The notes beneath the pieces were generated by a model. It was not told where the DNA came from, ran no database searches, and saw nothing but the letters and a program-made list of their open reading frames with translations. A DNA stretch of 64,000 bases from contig CM051455.1 of the NCBI GenBank assembly GCA_028274465.1, forward strand, positions 128,251,462 to 128,315,461, read 5' to 3'. Both the position numbers and the translations under genes were made by a program. The DNA is from Plantago ovata (lineage: Eukaryota > Streptophyta > Magnoliopsida > Lamiales > Plantaginaceae). Shown piece after piece: positions 1 to 10,730 of this stretch; the first letter of the stretch is position 1; each line of letters opens with the position of its first letter.

Positions 1-897
1 ATTGCACTGTAAAACACCCAGAACTTGTTCTTCTTTGCACTTTGCCCCTGAAAACTTTAGAAGTCTCTCATTTTCACCCAGAAATTAATATTTGTAATTT
101 TGGAGATTTACAAATTAATATATTTTGGAAATATATTATTATTTAATCCTTTAGAAGGTTGTAATAATTACTTGATATAATTTTTGACTCACATTAGGTT
201 TGACCTTGCATGTTAAGGGTTTATTAAAGTTATTTAATTTATGTAACTTTATTACTTATCCATTTTATGCATGTATAGGATAAAGCCCTTAAGTATTGCA
301 TGTGTAGGACACAAGTTATTTAATGCATGTTTAGGATCTTGGTCATATGTTTAAAATTACCCCAACATTTAAATGCACCCCAAGTTAAATTTTATGTCTT
401 GGACTAGGTCTAAACGACGTCACCCATCAAAATTAAATGGTGCACTGATCCTTTTCGTTCGAGAGTATTTACACCCTAGTGTTTGCTCCGTTCTACGAGG
501 CTAAGTCCTATTTATAGATGCATGGTAGCATTGTGTGATGGTTATGACTAACTTATCTATGTCTTGTCGCCCTAGCGTCGGAATAGTTTAAGGACGTCGG
601 TCAAACTTGGTTTGACCAAACAAGAGTTACTTAGAGTAATTGGTTTAGAGACCTACCGGTTTATTTATTATAGCGGTTCAGCCCTAGCTGGGGTTATAAT
701 AAAGTTAATGCGGATCTTGTCCACTATGATTGTATTTGATATAATTCCGTACTCTTTTATGTGGGGTCATTGAGTATGCTAAAATAGTGGGAGCTAAATA
801 TTGCTAAAGTCCATGTATATTTAGTTGCTGATTATGATCATGAAATTTGCCTTAGTTTAATTTCATTCTTTATATTTACTTCTCTAGGTCAAGCAAA

Positions 898-1752
898 ATG
901 TCTAACCTATCCATCAAAAGCATCTTGGAGAAGCATGTTCTGACTGGGCCGAACTATCTGGATTGGATCCGGAATGTGCGTTTGGTTCTCAGGCAAGAAA
1001 AAGTTGAGTATGTGTTGGACACACCTATCCCAGTCGCACCAACTGAAGCTGCTGCACTTGAGGACTATGATCCAGCTCCCCGCAAGAAGCATGTTGATGA
1101 TGCTGCCAATGTACAGTCTGTCATGCTCGCTTCCATGAGCATGGAGCTGCAGAGGCAACACGAGCATATGATGCCCTATGAGATGTTGGAGCATCTCAAG
1201 AGTCTCTTTGACTCTCAACCTAAGAGCCTCAAGTTTGACTTGCTGAAAGAGCTCTTAAGGTCCAGGCTCCAGGAAGGAGGCAACGTATCAGATCACGTTC
1301 TCAAAATGATAAGTATGATTGAAAAGCTAGCATCTGTTGGCATATCATTTGAGAATAGTGTGTCTGCTGTGATTGTTCTCCAGTCACTCCCTGACTCGTT
1401 CTCGACGTTCATTGTGAACTTCAACATGAATGACAAGGAGGTGACACTGCCGGAGCTCCACAACATGCTGAAGACTTATGGTCAGACCATAAGCAAAGGA
1501 AAGAGTATTCTCATGGTGGGATCTACTTCAAAGACCGGTCCATGGAATGGTTCCAAGAACAGGTTCAAGAAGAAGAAGAAGGCTAAGGTTGGACCGAAGC
1601 CTCAAACACTCAAGCCCAAGGGAGGGGTGCAGAAGCAGGCAAAGGTTGCGAAGGATGCCTGCCTCTATTGCAAGGCAAAGGGGCACTGGAAGAGAGACTG
1701 TGAGAAGGCTAAGGCGATGGAGCTTTGCATGGTGCATCTGGCTCCAACATAG
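898..1752 (+). CDS. gag: Copia Gag (nucleocapsid) protein
   Basis: This 284-residue protein forms the retrotransposon's virus-like particle and packages its RNA. It starts with ATG after a long leader. The first roughly 200 residues match the Copia-type Gag (UBN2-like) pattern, with a LDWIRNVRLVLRQ segment near residue 22 and an LHNMLKTYG segment near residue 187. A lysine-rich stretch near residue 225 is followed by a CCHC zinc knuckle, CLYCKAKGHWKRDC, near residue 255. The frame closes with TAG at 1750-1752, overlapping by 28 bases the pol frame that opens at 1725 in another register. So gag and pol need a frameshift here, or have been separated by an indel. Confidence 0.9.
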   Translation: MSNLSIKSILEKHVLTGPNYLDWIRNVRLVLRQEKVEYVLDTPIPVAPTEAAALEDYDPAPRKKHVDDAANVQSVMLASMSMELQRQHEHMMPYEMLEHLKSLFDSQPKSLKFDLLKELLRSRLQEGGNVSDHVLKMISMIEKLASVGISFENSVSAVIVLQSLPDSFSTFIVNFNMNDKEVTLPELHNMLKTYGQTISKGKSILMVGSTSKTGPWNGSKNRFKKKKKAKVGPKPQTLKPKGGVQKQAKVAKDACLYCKAKGHWKRDCEKAKAMELCMVHLAPT

Positions 1753-4700
1753 GTATATTTGTCATTGAAATTAATATGTCTACAAATAATTCCAATTGCT
1801 GGGTATTAGATACAGCGTGTGGCTCACACATTTGTAATAATGTGCAGGGCCTAAGTGACAGCAGTCTGGTTAGACCAGGGGAAGTCGACCTACGCGTGGG
1901 GAATGGAGCACGAGTTGCTGCTGAGCGTGTAGGAACTTATAGACTAGACTTGCCCTCGGGATTTATTTTAGAACTAAGTAATTGTTATTTTGTTCCTTCA
2001 ATCATCAGAAATATTATTTCTATTCCTATGTTAGACATTGATGGTTTCTCATTTCGTTTTGCGAATAGTAATTGTTACATTTTGCATAATGATGTTAATT
2101 ATGGGATTGCACCACTCGTGAATGGTTTATATTTACTTGATTGTAGACATAATATGTTTCATATACAAAACAAGAAGCCTAAATTAAGTAATGTGAAAAA
2201 TCCTACCTACTTGTGGCATTGTAGACTTGGCCATATAAATGAGACGAGAATTGCACGATTAAATAAGTTGGACTATTTAACTTCATTTGATTTCGAATCA
2301 TATGGACAATGTGAATCATGTCTCAAAGGAAAGATGACCAACAAACCCTTTCTAGGAAAGGGAGTACGAGCCGAGAAGGTACTTGAGTTGATCCATAGCG
2401 ATGTGTGTGGACCTTTCGCAACTCAAGCTAGGGGAGGTTATTCATACTTCATAACCTTTACTGACGACTTCTCTAGATTTGGACATGTGTATCTTATGAA
2501 GCACAAATCCGAAGCCTTTGAGAAGTTTAAGGAGTATAGAAACGAAGTAGAAAAATAACTCGAAACGAGCATTAAGTCTCTTCGATCTGATCGTGGAGGC
2601 GAATACTTGAGTAGAGAATTCACAGATTACTTAAAAGAAATTGGGATTAGATCTCAATGGACACCTCCTGGAACACCACAATTAAACGGTGTTTCCGAAA
2701 GGAGAAATCGAACCTTGTTAGACATGGTGAGATCCATGATGAGCTTCTCTACTCTTCCGACATTCTTATGGGGATATGCATTACAAAACTCAATATACAT
2801 TGTGAATCGCGTTCCATCAAAGTCAGTCGAAAAGACACCATATGAGTTATGGCATGGTAAGAAGCCTGTTCTCTCACACGTGCGAACCTGGGGTTGTCCA
2901 GCATATGTGAAGAAGATGCTCACTGGCAAATTGGAAACAAAAAGTGTAAAGTGTTATTTCATCGGTTATCCTAGGGAAACCAGAGGTTACTTTTTCTATT
3001 CTCGCGATGATTCCAAGATCATCGTTTCTAGGAATGCGACTTTTCTAGAAGACGACTATGTCTTCAAAGATCAAGATCGTAGTAGAATAGAATTGGAACA
3101 AATTCAAGAACCGCGAAATAACAATGAGGTTGAAGAGTTGTCAAATGGAGTTGACAACAATTCAGTGGGAGCAGTAGGAGATACAAATGCTAGAAGCGAA
3201 ATACTAGGTAAGCTTCGTGCATCCAGTGGGAGCACAACAGTGAATGTGTCACAACCACTAAATTCTCCTACTTCACCGGCAATACCAGTTATGGAAACTG
3301 ACTTGCCCCCACACCAGGAAACTGTCACGGACAATATTCCTGAGATAGCTCAGGTTGTAGGACAACCTGACAATCAAGAACCTCAACGCAATCAGAATGT
3401 AGAGCAAGAACAAACGACAATAGTTATACCACAAAGAGTAAGGAAGGGAAGGGTTATACCCGAACAAGTAATTGCAGTACGTAGGTCGGAAAGGGAAAGA
3501 GTTCCAAAGAAAAATGTGAGTTTACTCTTAGAGACTCATGAAGATGATGTTGTAAATTCACCTGATTTGGATGACCCTAAGACTTACACCGAGGCAATGT
3601 CGGACATTGACTCGGAGAGGTGGCAAGAAGCCATGGAATCCGAAATAAACTCGATGTATCAGAATCAAGTTTGGAACTTGGTTGAATTGCCAGATGGGGT
3701 TAGACCTATTGGATGCAAATGGGTTTTCAAGAGAAAAACCGATGCCGATGGCAAGATACAAACCTACAAGGCTAGGTTAGTGGCAAAGGGTTATAATCAA
3801 AGACAAGGTATTGATTATGATGAGACCTTTTCGCCAGTAGCTAAAATTAAGTCTATTCGGATTTTACTTGCTATAGCTGCATATCATGATTACGAGATTT
3901 GACAAATGGATGTGAAAACTGCTTTCCTTAATGGAAATTTGGAAGAAGAGGTGTATATGATACAACCTGAAGGATTCACATCCAAGTCATCTCCTAAATC
4001 AGTATGCAAGCTGCAGAGGTCCATATATGGACTGAAGCAAGCCTCTAGAAGTTGGAATATCCGCTTTGACGAAGCTGTCAAATCGTTTGACTTTGTCAGA
4101 AGTATGGAAGATCCTTGCGTATATATAAAACGCTGCAATGAAGGAATTGTTTTCATGGTCGTATATGTCGATGACATTCTGATCATGGGAAACAATATTC
4201 CCCTCCTACAGTCAGTAAAAGATTGGTTGTCCAGAATCTTCTCAATGAAGGATCTGGGTGAAGCCTGTTACATACTTGGCATCAAAATCCATAGGGATAG
4301 AGCCAACAGGATGTTAGGGCTGTCACAATCCACCTATATTGACAAAGTGATTAAACGCTTTCGAATGGAAGAATCCAAGAGGGGTTTCTTGCCAGCAAGT
4401 CACGGTGTTATTCTTTCGTCGAATGATAGTCCTTCGACTGAAGAAGAAATGGAACACATGAAAAGAATCCCATATGCATCTGCAATTGGATCTATCATGT
4501 ATGCCATGAATTGCACCAGGCCAGATGTGGCCTTTGCGTTAAGTGTTACTTGTCGTCACCAAAAGAATCCAGGTCTTAAGCATTGGACTGCTGTTAAGAC
4601 GATCCTCAAGTATCTTAGGCGAACTAAGGATCAATTTTTGGTGTTTGGTGGACAACCGGAGTTGATAGCATCTGGGTATGCTGATGCCGGTTTCCAATCT

Positions 4701-5150
4701 GATCCGGATGATTACAAATCACAAACTGGGTATGTGTTTGTACTCAATGGTGGGGCTGTTAGCTGGAAAAGTTGCAAGCAAGCAACTATTGCTGATTCTA
4801 CGATCGAATCCGAGTACATTGCTGCATCAGAGGCTGCGAAAGAAGCCGTCTGGATGTCTGAGTTCCTCAAGGAACTAGGGGTAGTTCCAAATGTTGGACC
4901 GATAAAAGTTTACTGTGACAACACTGGGGCTGTTGCACAGGCAAGGGAACCAAGATCCACCAACAGGAACAAGCATGTACCTAGGAAATACCATGTAATT
5001 AGAGAACTGGTAGCTAGAGGAGAAGTATCTATAGAACGTGTCCCCACTGAAGATAATGTGGCTGACCCTTTCACCAGAGCCTTGAGCTCGGAGAAACATG
5101 TTAGACATTACGAGAACATAGGTGTTAGACAAATGGGTGATTGGCTCTAG
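1725..5150 (+). pseudogene. pol: Copia Pol polyprotein with two in-frame stops
   Basis: One reading frame carries protease, integrase, reverse transcriptase and RNase H, broken by TAA at 2556-2558 and TGA at 3900-3902 with no change of register. The protease box near 1807 reads DTACGSH; the usual form is DTG or DSG, so the active-site glycine is altered. A GAG-pre-integrase HCRLGH motif lies near 2218. Integrase shows IHSDVCGPF, FTDDFSRF and [12 protein letters not shown], which hold the D, D and E positions. Reverse transcriptase begins near 3600, with the YVDD box at 4164-4175. RNase H shows ASGYADAGF near 4670 and DNTGAVAQ near 4920. Both stops fit single transitions, C to T in a Gln codon and G to A in a Trp codon, as expected from methylcytosine decay. 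Confidence 0.9.
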
Positions 5151-5164
5151 GCCAAGTGGGAGAT

Positions 5165-7015
5165 TGAAAGTATGTATGTCCTAGAGACAACCATTTGCAA
5201 GATGATATGTACTTAGATCATAATCAGTTTATTATTATTTATATTGCATATTAATTGGCTCTACATCTTTGGATTATTTATTTGGTTGTTTTAAGATAAT
5301 TCTATAAGATGTTCCCATGGACTGTATGTTATTACCAAATGTGTGAGAACTTGGATGACAAAACATAAGTCCTAAAATAGTCCCAATCGAGGTCATTGAG
5401 ATTTGGGATATCAATGACGCACGTTAAAGATTGGCATGCGATCTGCATCATATTCTTAGAGGAATGTAGTGACTCTCACAACTACGAATGACTTGGTCAT
5501 TCATGATGGATGCATGGTACACCTTAGAGGGTGTTGACTGACCCACCGATAAACCGTTTGATTAATTCTATTAATGTGTCTACGGAAGTATCGGTGTGTA
5601 AGGTAATTAACAGTCCTTTGACTTGAGGTCAATACTGACTACATGTGTGGAATAATATATCTTGACCATGACCAATGCTTGCACTCCACTTGGGGTAGAT
5701 ACGGCATGCGTTGGATATATTATGAAGCGCATGGGAGTAGTAGTTGAACCAAGATAGAATTCATTCCTCGCAATAGACATTGGAGAGAATACTTTACATC
5801 TCATAGTTAGGTTGATCGTTAGTCATTGGCCAATGCATTACGATATATTCAAAATGGTGTTTGGATATGATCGAAGATCAACTAACAAGAATGAGAAAGA
5901 AATGAATAAGTTATTGGAACGGACACGATATCAAGTTCTAGACTTATTCGAGTATTCGAGAATGAAGGGACTATATTAGCCTTACACTAAAGGTGATTTG
6001 TATATCCTTACAAACGTCCTTATATATTAATGTTGTCCGGTAAATCGTCTAGGTGTTTCACCGAGAACCTAATTAGATTAGTGGTTAATATATGAGGCCC
6101 TACGGGTCACACTACATGATTAGTACTCTACCAAATCGGGATTGATAATAAATAGATATTAATCAGATTAATATTATTTATTAAGTGTGGATAATTTTAA
6201 TTGAGTCAAATTGGATTTGGAACAATTAAAAGCAAGTGGAAAGGTTGGACCAAATTTGAATTGGACATCAAATGAAATTGGGCCGAAAATTGGGTAAGAG
6301 AAGGGAGGAGAAAAGCTGGGCCAAGGAGGCCCAGGTGTTGGTTCTCGGGCGCGTGCGCTGCACGCGCCCGGCTAAACCATCTCGGGCGCGTGCTGTGCAC
6401 GCGCCCGACAGTTTTAAAAGGGTGGGGACTTGGTCCCCACCTTTTTCCCCTCTCTCCTTGGACTTTCTCAATCCGGGACCCACTAAATAGGATGAGGTAG
6501 TTTTGTCTTCATTCTTTTAATGCTTTAAAATGCAAATAGAAGTTTTGAGTTAATACATACGTAACATTACTACTTCCTCTCCACAAGAAGACAGAACATA
6601 CCTCATCTAATTTTTGTCTTCTTTCAGAAAGAAACAAAAATAAGTACACACTTGTTTTATCATAAATATCATCCTGATTCTTTTGAAAGAGTTTCCTAGC
6701 ACTCTACGGTAGACGAAACTCTGTGGATACCGAGGTCAAGGATTTCAAGCTGGAGAATACGGATTGGGACTTGCTAGGCGAGGAGCTTGAAGATTTGGAG
6801 CTCACTGAAGACTACGATCGTGAGTTCGCAGAAGAGGAGATCGAGGAGCAACAATTGGATTTTGCTGAACAAACTGACGAGGAGAAGGAATTGCTTAATC
6901 TGTAAGATTTTCTCCTCTACGTATCACATGTTAAATAATCGTTATCAAGATAGGTCGTAAAATTTTCGAAATTCCGCTGCGTATGCTTAGAGCAAAACGA
7001 CCCTATATTCCTACA
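5165..7015 (+). repeat. 3' LTR of the Copia element
   Basis: The LTR begins TGAAAGTATG directly after the polypurine tract and ends in CCTACA, a TG...CA boundary. Its length is 1,851 bp. A related LTR lies in reverse at 16107-18244; the two share the opening (TATGTCCTAGAGACA-like), a block with GAGGCCCTA.GGGTCACACTA, and the closing AAATTCCG.TGCGTA. The LTR contains two adjacent GC-rich hairpins near 6346-6408, a further palindrome near 6420-6440, and a short acidic open frame at 6723-6905. Confidence 0.88.
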
Positions 7016-7779
7016 CGTTGAGACTTAGGATCAATATAATTGTAACTTTCCAGGCTAATTATGTTTCATACTTCATATAAAATTTAAAAAGAAAATTTAC
7101 GTGAAGAGTGTATAACATATATACATTTTTAAATTGGAACCTATAAACTTATTTTTACTATCTAGAAAAGTGATTTTAATTATTAATCACAAAGAGGTGA
7201 TTACATGCATATCTGGAGACTGGAATCTTACGCTCTATCACCGAACAAATTACAGTACTCCTTACAACATCTATATATAAGATAAGATTGTCTAGAAAGT
7301 TAATTCTCGTTTGTAACTTTTGTTCACTTTCTTCCATGTTGTAAGTGTTGTACGTTGAACATTCTTTATGCTCGTTTATTAATAAAATCTCATTTGGTCG
7401 TTTAAAAAAAAATAGCTATAGCACATCAAGATATACATATAACAATTAAAATTTTATTAATGAAAACCCTGTACTTCATAAGAATAATGTTCAACCAAAA
7501 TGATTTTTACATGGTGCAAACCCAGATGGATCAATGCAAAATTATATATAGAAACCAGCTAAATAAATAATGTGTGTTGCAGTAAAATTTTAACATATGA
7601 AATTAGTAATTCAAGCCAAGTATATATGGGATGTGTCATATTTGATCAATCAGACCGATCAATCATTGGAAACACGACATACGGAGTGTGAATTATGATG
7701 CAACGCATGTGGTCTAAATCGAGTCACACCATACAAAATCGGTCAGCTGCCCGGAAATCTCCATTCCGAAACTTGTTGG
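7016..7779. other. AT-rich intergenic stretch
   Basis: This is AT-rich sequence between the Copia LTR and the first AG-peptide promoter. I see no gene, RNA or clear repeat structure in it. Confidence 0.6.
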
Positions 7780-7788
7780 TTATATATA
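7780..7788 (+). promoter_or_regulatory. TATA box of the first AG-peptide gene
   Basis: TATATATA lies about 140 bp upstream of the ATG at 7923. The bases just after it (GGCCCATACA) resemble those after the TATA box of the second AG-peptide gene (CCCCATACA), so the two promoters look homologous. Confidence 0.65.
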
Positions 7789-7922
7789 GGCCCATACAAA
7801 TTATTGTTCTACACCATCTCACAAATTCATCTTCCCCATACCTCTAACTCTTGAGTACTCTAAATTAAGCCTCTAATACAACACCTTTCCTTTTGGTTTA
7901 GGAAAAAAAGTAAAGAGAGAAC

Positions 7923-8105
7923 ATGGAGGGCATGATGAAGATGTTTGTGGCTGCATTGATGATGGTCATGTTGGTGGCACTCTCATCCCTCAATGGTGTC
8001 TCCGCCCAATACGAGCCGGCTCCCGCCCCCACATCTGGTGCCACTGACTTTGTCCCTGCTTTCTTCGCCTCCTTTGCCGCCATCGCTTTTGGGCTTCTCT
8101 TCTGA
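7923..8105 (+). CDS. Arabinogalactan peptide (AGP12/13/14-like), copy 1
   Basis: This 60-residue, intronless precursor fits the AG-peptide family, very short hydroxyproline-rich proteoglycans anchored at the outer face of the plasma membrane. Residues 1-28 are a signal peptide ending GVSA. The mature part is only about 11 residues (QYEPAPAPTSG), with Ala-Pro repeats that are the usual sites of hydroxylation and arabinogalactan addition. The last 20 or so residues, ending FASFAAIAFGLLF, form a hydrophobic GPI-attachment signal. This layout and tail match Arabidopsis AGP12-15/21 better than the AGP16/20 group. A close paralogue lies at 21645. Substrate specificity of AG-peptides is unknown and they are not enzymes. 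Confidence 0.9.
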   Translation: MEGMMKMFVAALMMVMLVALSSLNGVSAQYEPAPAPTSGATDFVPAFFASFAAIAFGLLF

Positions 8106-8329
8106 CCAACATTAATTGTACAAAGAGTACCTACTATATATTTCTTTTAATTGTATAAGCATGATTTCTATTTGTATTTAATTTCGAATCAATCTATTTA
8201 TGCGTAATTTTTTTATTGTTCGTACATCGGTACAGTATATAATCAGTGTTTTTGAATACTTAAGTTAAACTGTGGATAACAACATAATGATTAATGATGG
8301 ATACAGTATATAATCAATAATTCCTCTTC

Positions 8330-9924
8330 GGCTCTGCTTCTTTCGCCTGAAAAACTCTGAATTGATTTGAACTGAATTTGATAAATTTGAACTGAACTTA
8401 TTTGTAGTATAAATTTTAACTAAGCAAACCTGAACTGAACTGAATTTATCTGAATTGAACTTAATTATTCTGAACTGAACTTAATAAATGTTAGGAAACT
8501 TGTAATTTTGATGAGCAATTAACCATACTAAATTAAGGAAAGTCCAGTAACTAATACTCTTAAGGTCCATAGGAATTTAGAATTTTAAGGACATTATAAA
8601 AGAGGAACGTTTGCTGAAAAACTTAGTGTAGGTACTAGTTAGGTGCTTTCGTTTGCTGATGATGTACTTTGTTTTTACAAATGAACTATTGAAACACTAG
8701 AACCGCTCAGAAACTTGAAGATTCGAAGACTGAAGACTTAGAAAAATTCTGAGAAAGGTATCTACAAAGGCACATGTTGCTCAGAAAGTGAGATTTTCAG
8801 CAACAACTCGCATAAGTGAAAATCTATATGACAGAGTAGGTTGTGCTTGCTGAAACTGAGACTGACCACTTGGTGAAAAACATATGTGACCTCCTTGCTG
8901 AAGAGTACTTGCATTTTGGCTCCAACGTTCACATTTGAAATTGATTCAAATGAACATTAATTAAATGCAAAGTAGGCACGCGAAGAACATGAAGACTAGA
9001 AGACAAATGAAGTTGAAAGTACAAAAGCAAGATAGTGACATCTTAAGGTGCAAAGCCTTAGAATTTGAAATTCAAACAGCTCCTTTGAGACACTATAAAT
9101 AGAGGTCATCTGGCAAAGAGTATAAGGGTGTCAACAACGTGATCAAACTCTCGCTTGTGTTTTAAACACTCAAAACCTTCTATACTCTTTACTGCCTATT
9201 GATCCGTTCCAAGACTTAAGTTTGAAACAAAAGCTACTTGTGAAGAAGTAGAGCATTCACGGCTAAGAAATTAGTTAAGTGTTCTTTCTTTTGAACAAGA
9301 ACAAGTCTTGACACCAGAAACAACTTAACTTGCTTACTGAAAAGTATTACAAGTTGTGTTTCTTTAGATAACTTGTTATAGCTGAAAAGTTATACTCAAG
9401 TCATCTCATCCCAAACCTCTCTAACTGATAAACACCCTTTTCAGGCGTGAAATTCAGGGGGAATTAATCAAGCATTCTATTGCTGATTATAAGTTCCAAG
9501 TTTGGTGGAGAACAAGGTTACAATTCTCTAGTTAGGTTGGAAACGAAGCAAGTGTGTTTTGGTTTCTGAAAAATCATTAGTGATAGGATTTGTAAGGAAC
9601 CTCACATCTTATCTTAGTGGATTCAGTCCTAGAAAGGACAAAGTGGATTAGTTGAGAGATTACGCCACTCTCAGATACCACTCTAAAAGTGTGTGTGATT
9701 TACTTTACCGCATTTAGTTTTCAGCAAGCTACATTTATTGTATAAAGTCTTCCGCACTCTATTTTTAAAGTACCAGTAAACTCGTTACTTTACTTACTGA
9801 GAAAGTTAAGTACCAGCAAACTCATTACTGAAAATTAATAAGCACTTGTTGAGAAAATTTTAAACGATGAACTTATCTGAATTGAACTTAATAAAACTGA
9901 AATTAAGGTGAAACGAACAGAGTC
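8330..9924. mobile_element. MITE with degenerate GAACTGAACTTAA repeats, split by an LTR-like insert
   Basis: The ends form an imperfect inverted repeat: GGCTCTGCTTCTTTCGCCTG on the left, and on the right the complement of GACTCTGTTCGTTTCACCTT. TTC flanks both sides (8327-8329 and 9925-9927) and may be the target duplication. The outer parts (about 8330-8488 and 9870-9924) are built of degenerate CTGAACTGAACTTAATAA units, as in the copy at 19863-20617, which lies in the opposite orientation. The central 1.4 kb is unlike the rest and appears inserted. Confidence 0.6.
8489..9870 (+). mobile_element. Probable solo LTR or LTR fragment inside the MITE
   Basis: The segment begins TGTTAGGAAACTTG and interrupts the GAACTGAACTTAA repeats of the surrounding MITE. 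It carries a good TATA box, TATAAATAGAGG, near 9093-9104, with a stretch after it that looks like a plant LTR leader. I could not fix the right boundary or find a clean five-base target duplication, so the limits are approximate and the LTR call is an inference. Confidence 0.4.
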
Positions 9925-10443
9925 TTCATCCATCTAGCAAATTACTTTCTAAATCATATTGGAAAGAAAAAACTAGAAAAATTATGTTCAAATAGTATCA
10001 TTATTTTGTAATAATTTTCTAAAAAAACATTCTTTAACATGATTTAGATGTAATTGTAATTAAAGAATAACTAATAAAATTAAATGGTAAACATTTGGTC
10101 AGATCATGAAAGTGCAGATATCATGGAGTACTTAACCTCGCTTATTAAGTTATTATTTACTGAAATTGCTAATTAAATTATGATGAATGAATACCCTAAA
10201 TCTAATAGTAACAGAATAGCTAAAAGAAATAGAAATTCATATGGAAACACATTCACTCATAAACTGGAAATTACATTAGAAAAGAGCTCAGTAAAATACA
10301 TTGTACTAGAGGCACTAATAAGAATCAGTAAATCTAAAGTAACAATAAATCCGTTGTGGTGGATCAGTCGATTGCAGGAAACAATCACTGTCCGTGTAGA
10401 CATTCTACAGATATGCAGAGCCACCTAATCTCTCTGCGCGTTA

Positions 10444-10730
10444 TGGTATCGTTACCGATTTTTATTTTTTGAAACGGCTAAAAAAAATTATTAATACCAA
10501 GTGAGTATAAGCAATGCTCGAACGAAGCGTACATAGAATGATAAAATGCAAAGCTAGAAGAACCATCACCACTCCTACAACACCTTGCCAAAGCCACAAT
10601 GCCCGGCCGAAACTAAAAAACGGAGCAACAACTATGATCTAAATCTCAGCAAAACCCAAGCTAGACTACTGCTCCAAAAACTTCTCCAAAACCGTAGCAC
10701 CCGGCAGCCCACAGTGGCATCGTTACCGAT
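10444..10730 (-). mobile_element. Truncated non-LTR retroposon (LINE end or SINE) with 16-bp TSD
   Basis: A direct repeat TGGYATCGTTACCGAT lies at 10444-10459 and 10715-10730, with one mismatch. The 255 bp between them start with a T-rich tract on the plus strand, so the insert has an A-rich tail when read on the minus strand. A-tail, no inverted repeats and a long target duplication are the marks of target-primed retroposition. I see no coding capacity and no convincing pol III boxes, so a 5'-truncated LINE tail is the likelier identity. Confidence 0.75.

Larger units (their letters stand above)
1..7015 (+). mobile_element. Copia LTR retrotransposon, 5' LTR outside the window
   Basis: The order is gag, protease, integrase, reverse transcriptase, RNase H, then a polypurine tract and a long 3' LTR; integrase before reverse transcriptase is the Copia order. 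The 5' LTR and primer-binding site lie left of base 1, so bases 1-897 are untranslated leader at least 0.9 kb long with no open frame that I trust. The polypurine tract AAGTGGGAGAT lies at 5154-5164, directly before the LTR. The element is nearly intact: pol has two in-frame stops and sits in a different frame from gag. The right-hand target-site duplication would be the five bases CGTTG at 7016-7020, but its partner is off the window. Confidence 0.93.

Noticed and set aside
10180-10428. 82-codon open frame in intergenic DNA
   Set aside because: Low-complexity, Asn/Lys/Ser-rich composition typical of AT-rich noncoding DNA, with no motif, homologue or promoter that I can name.
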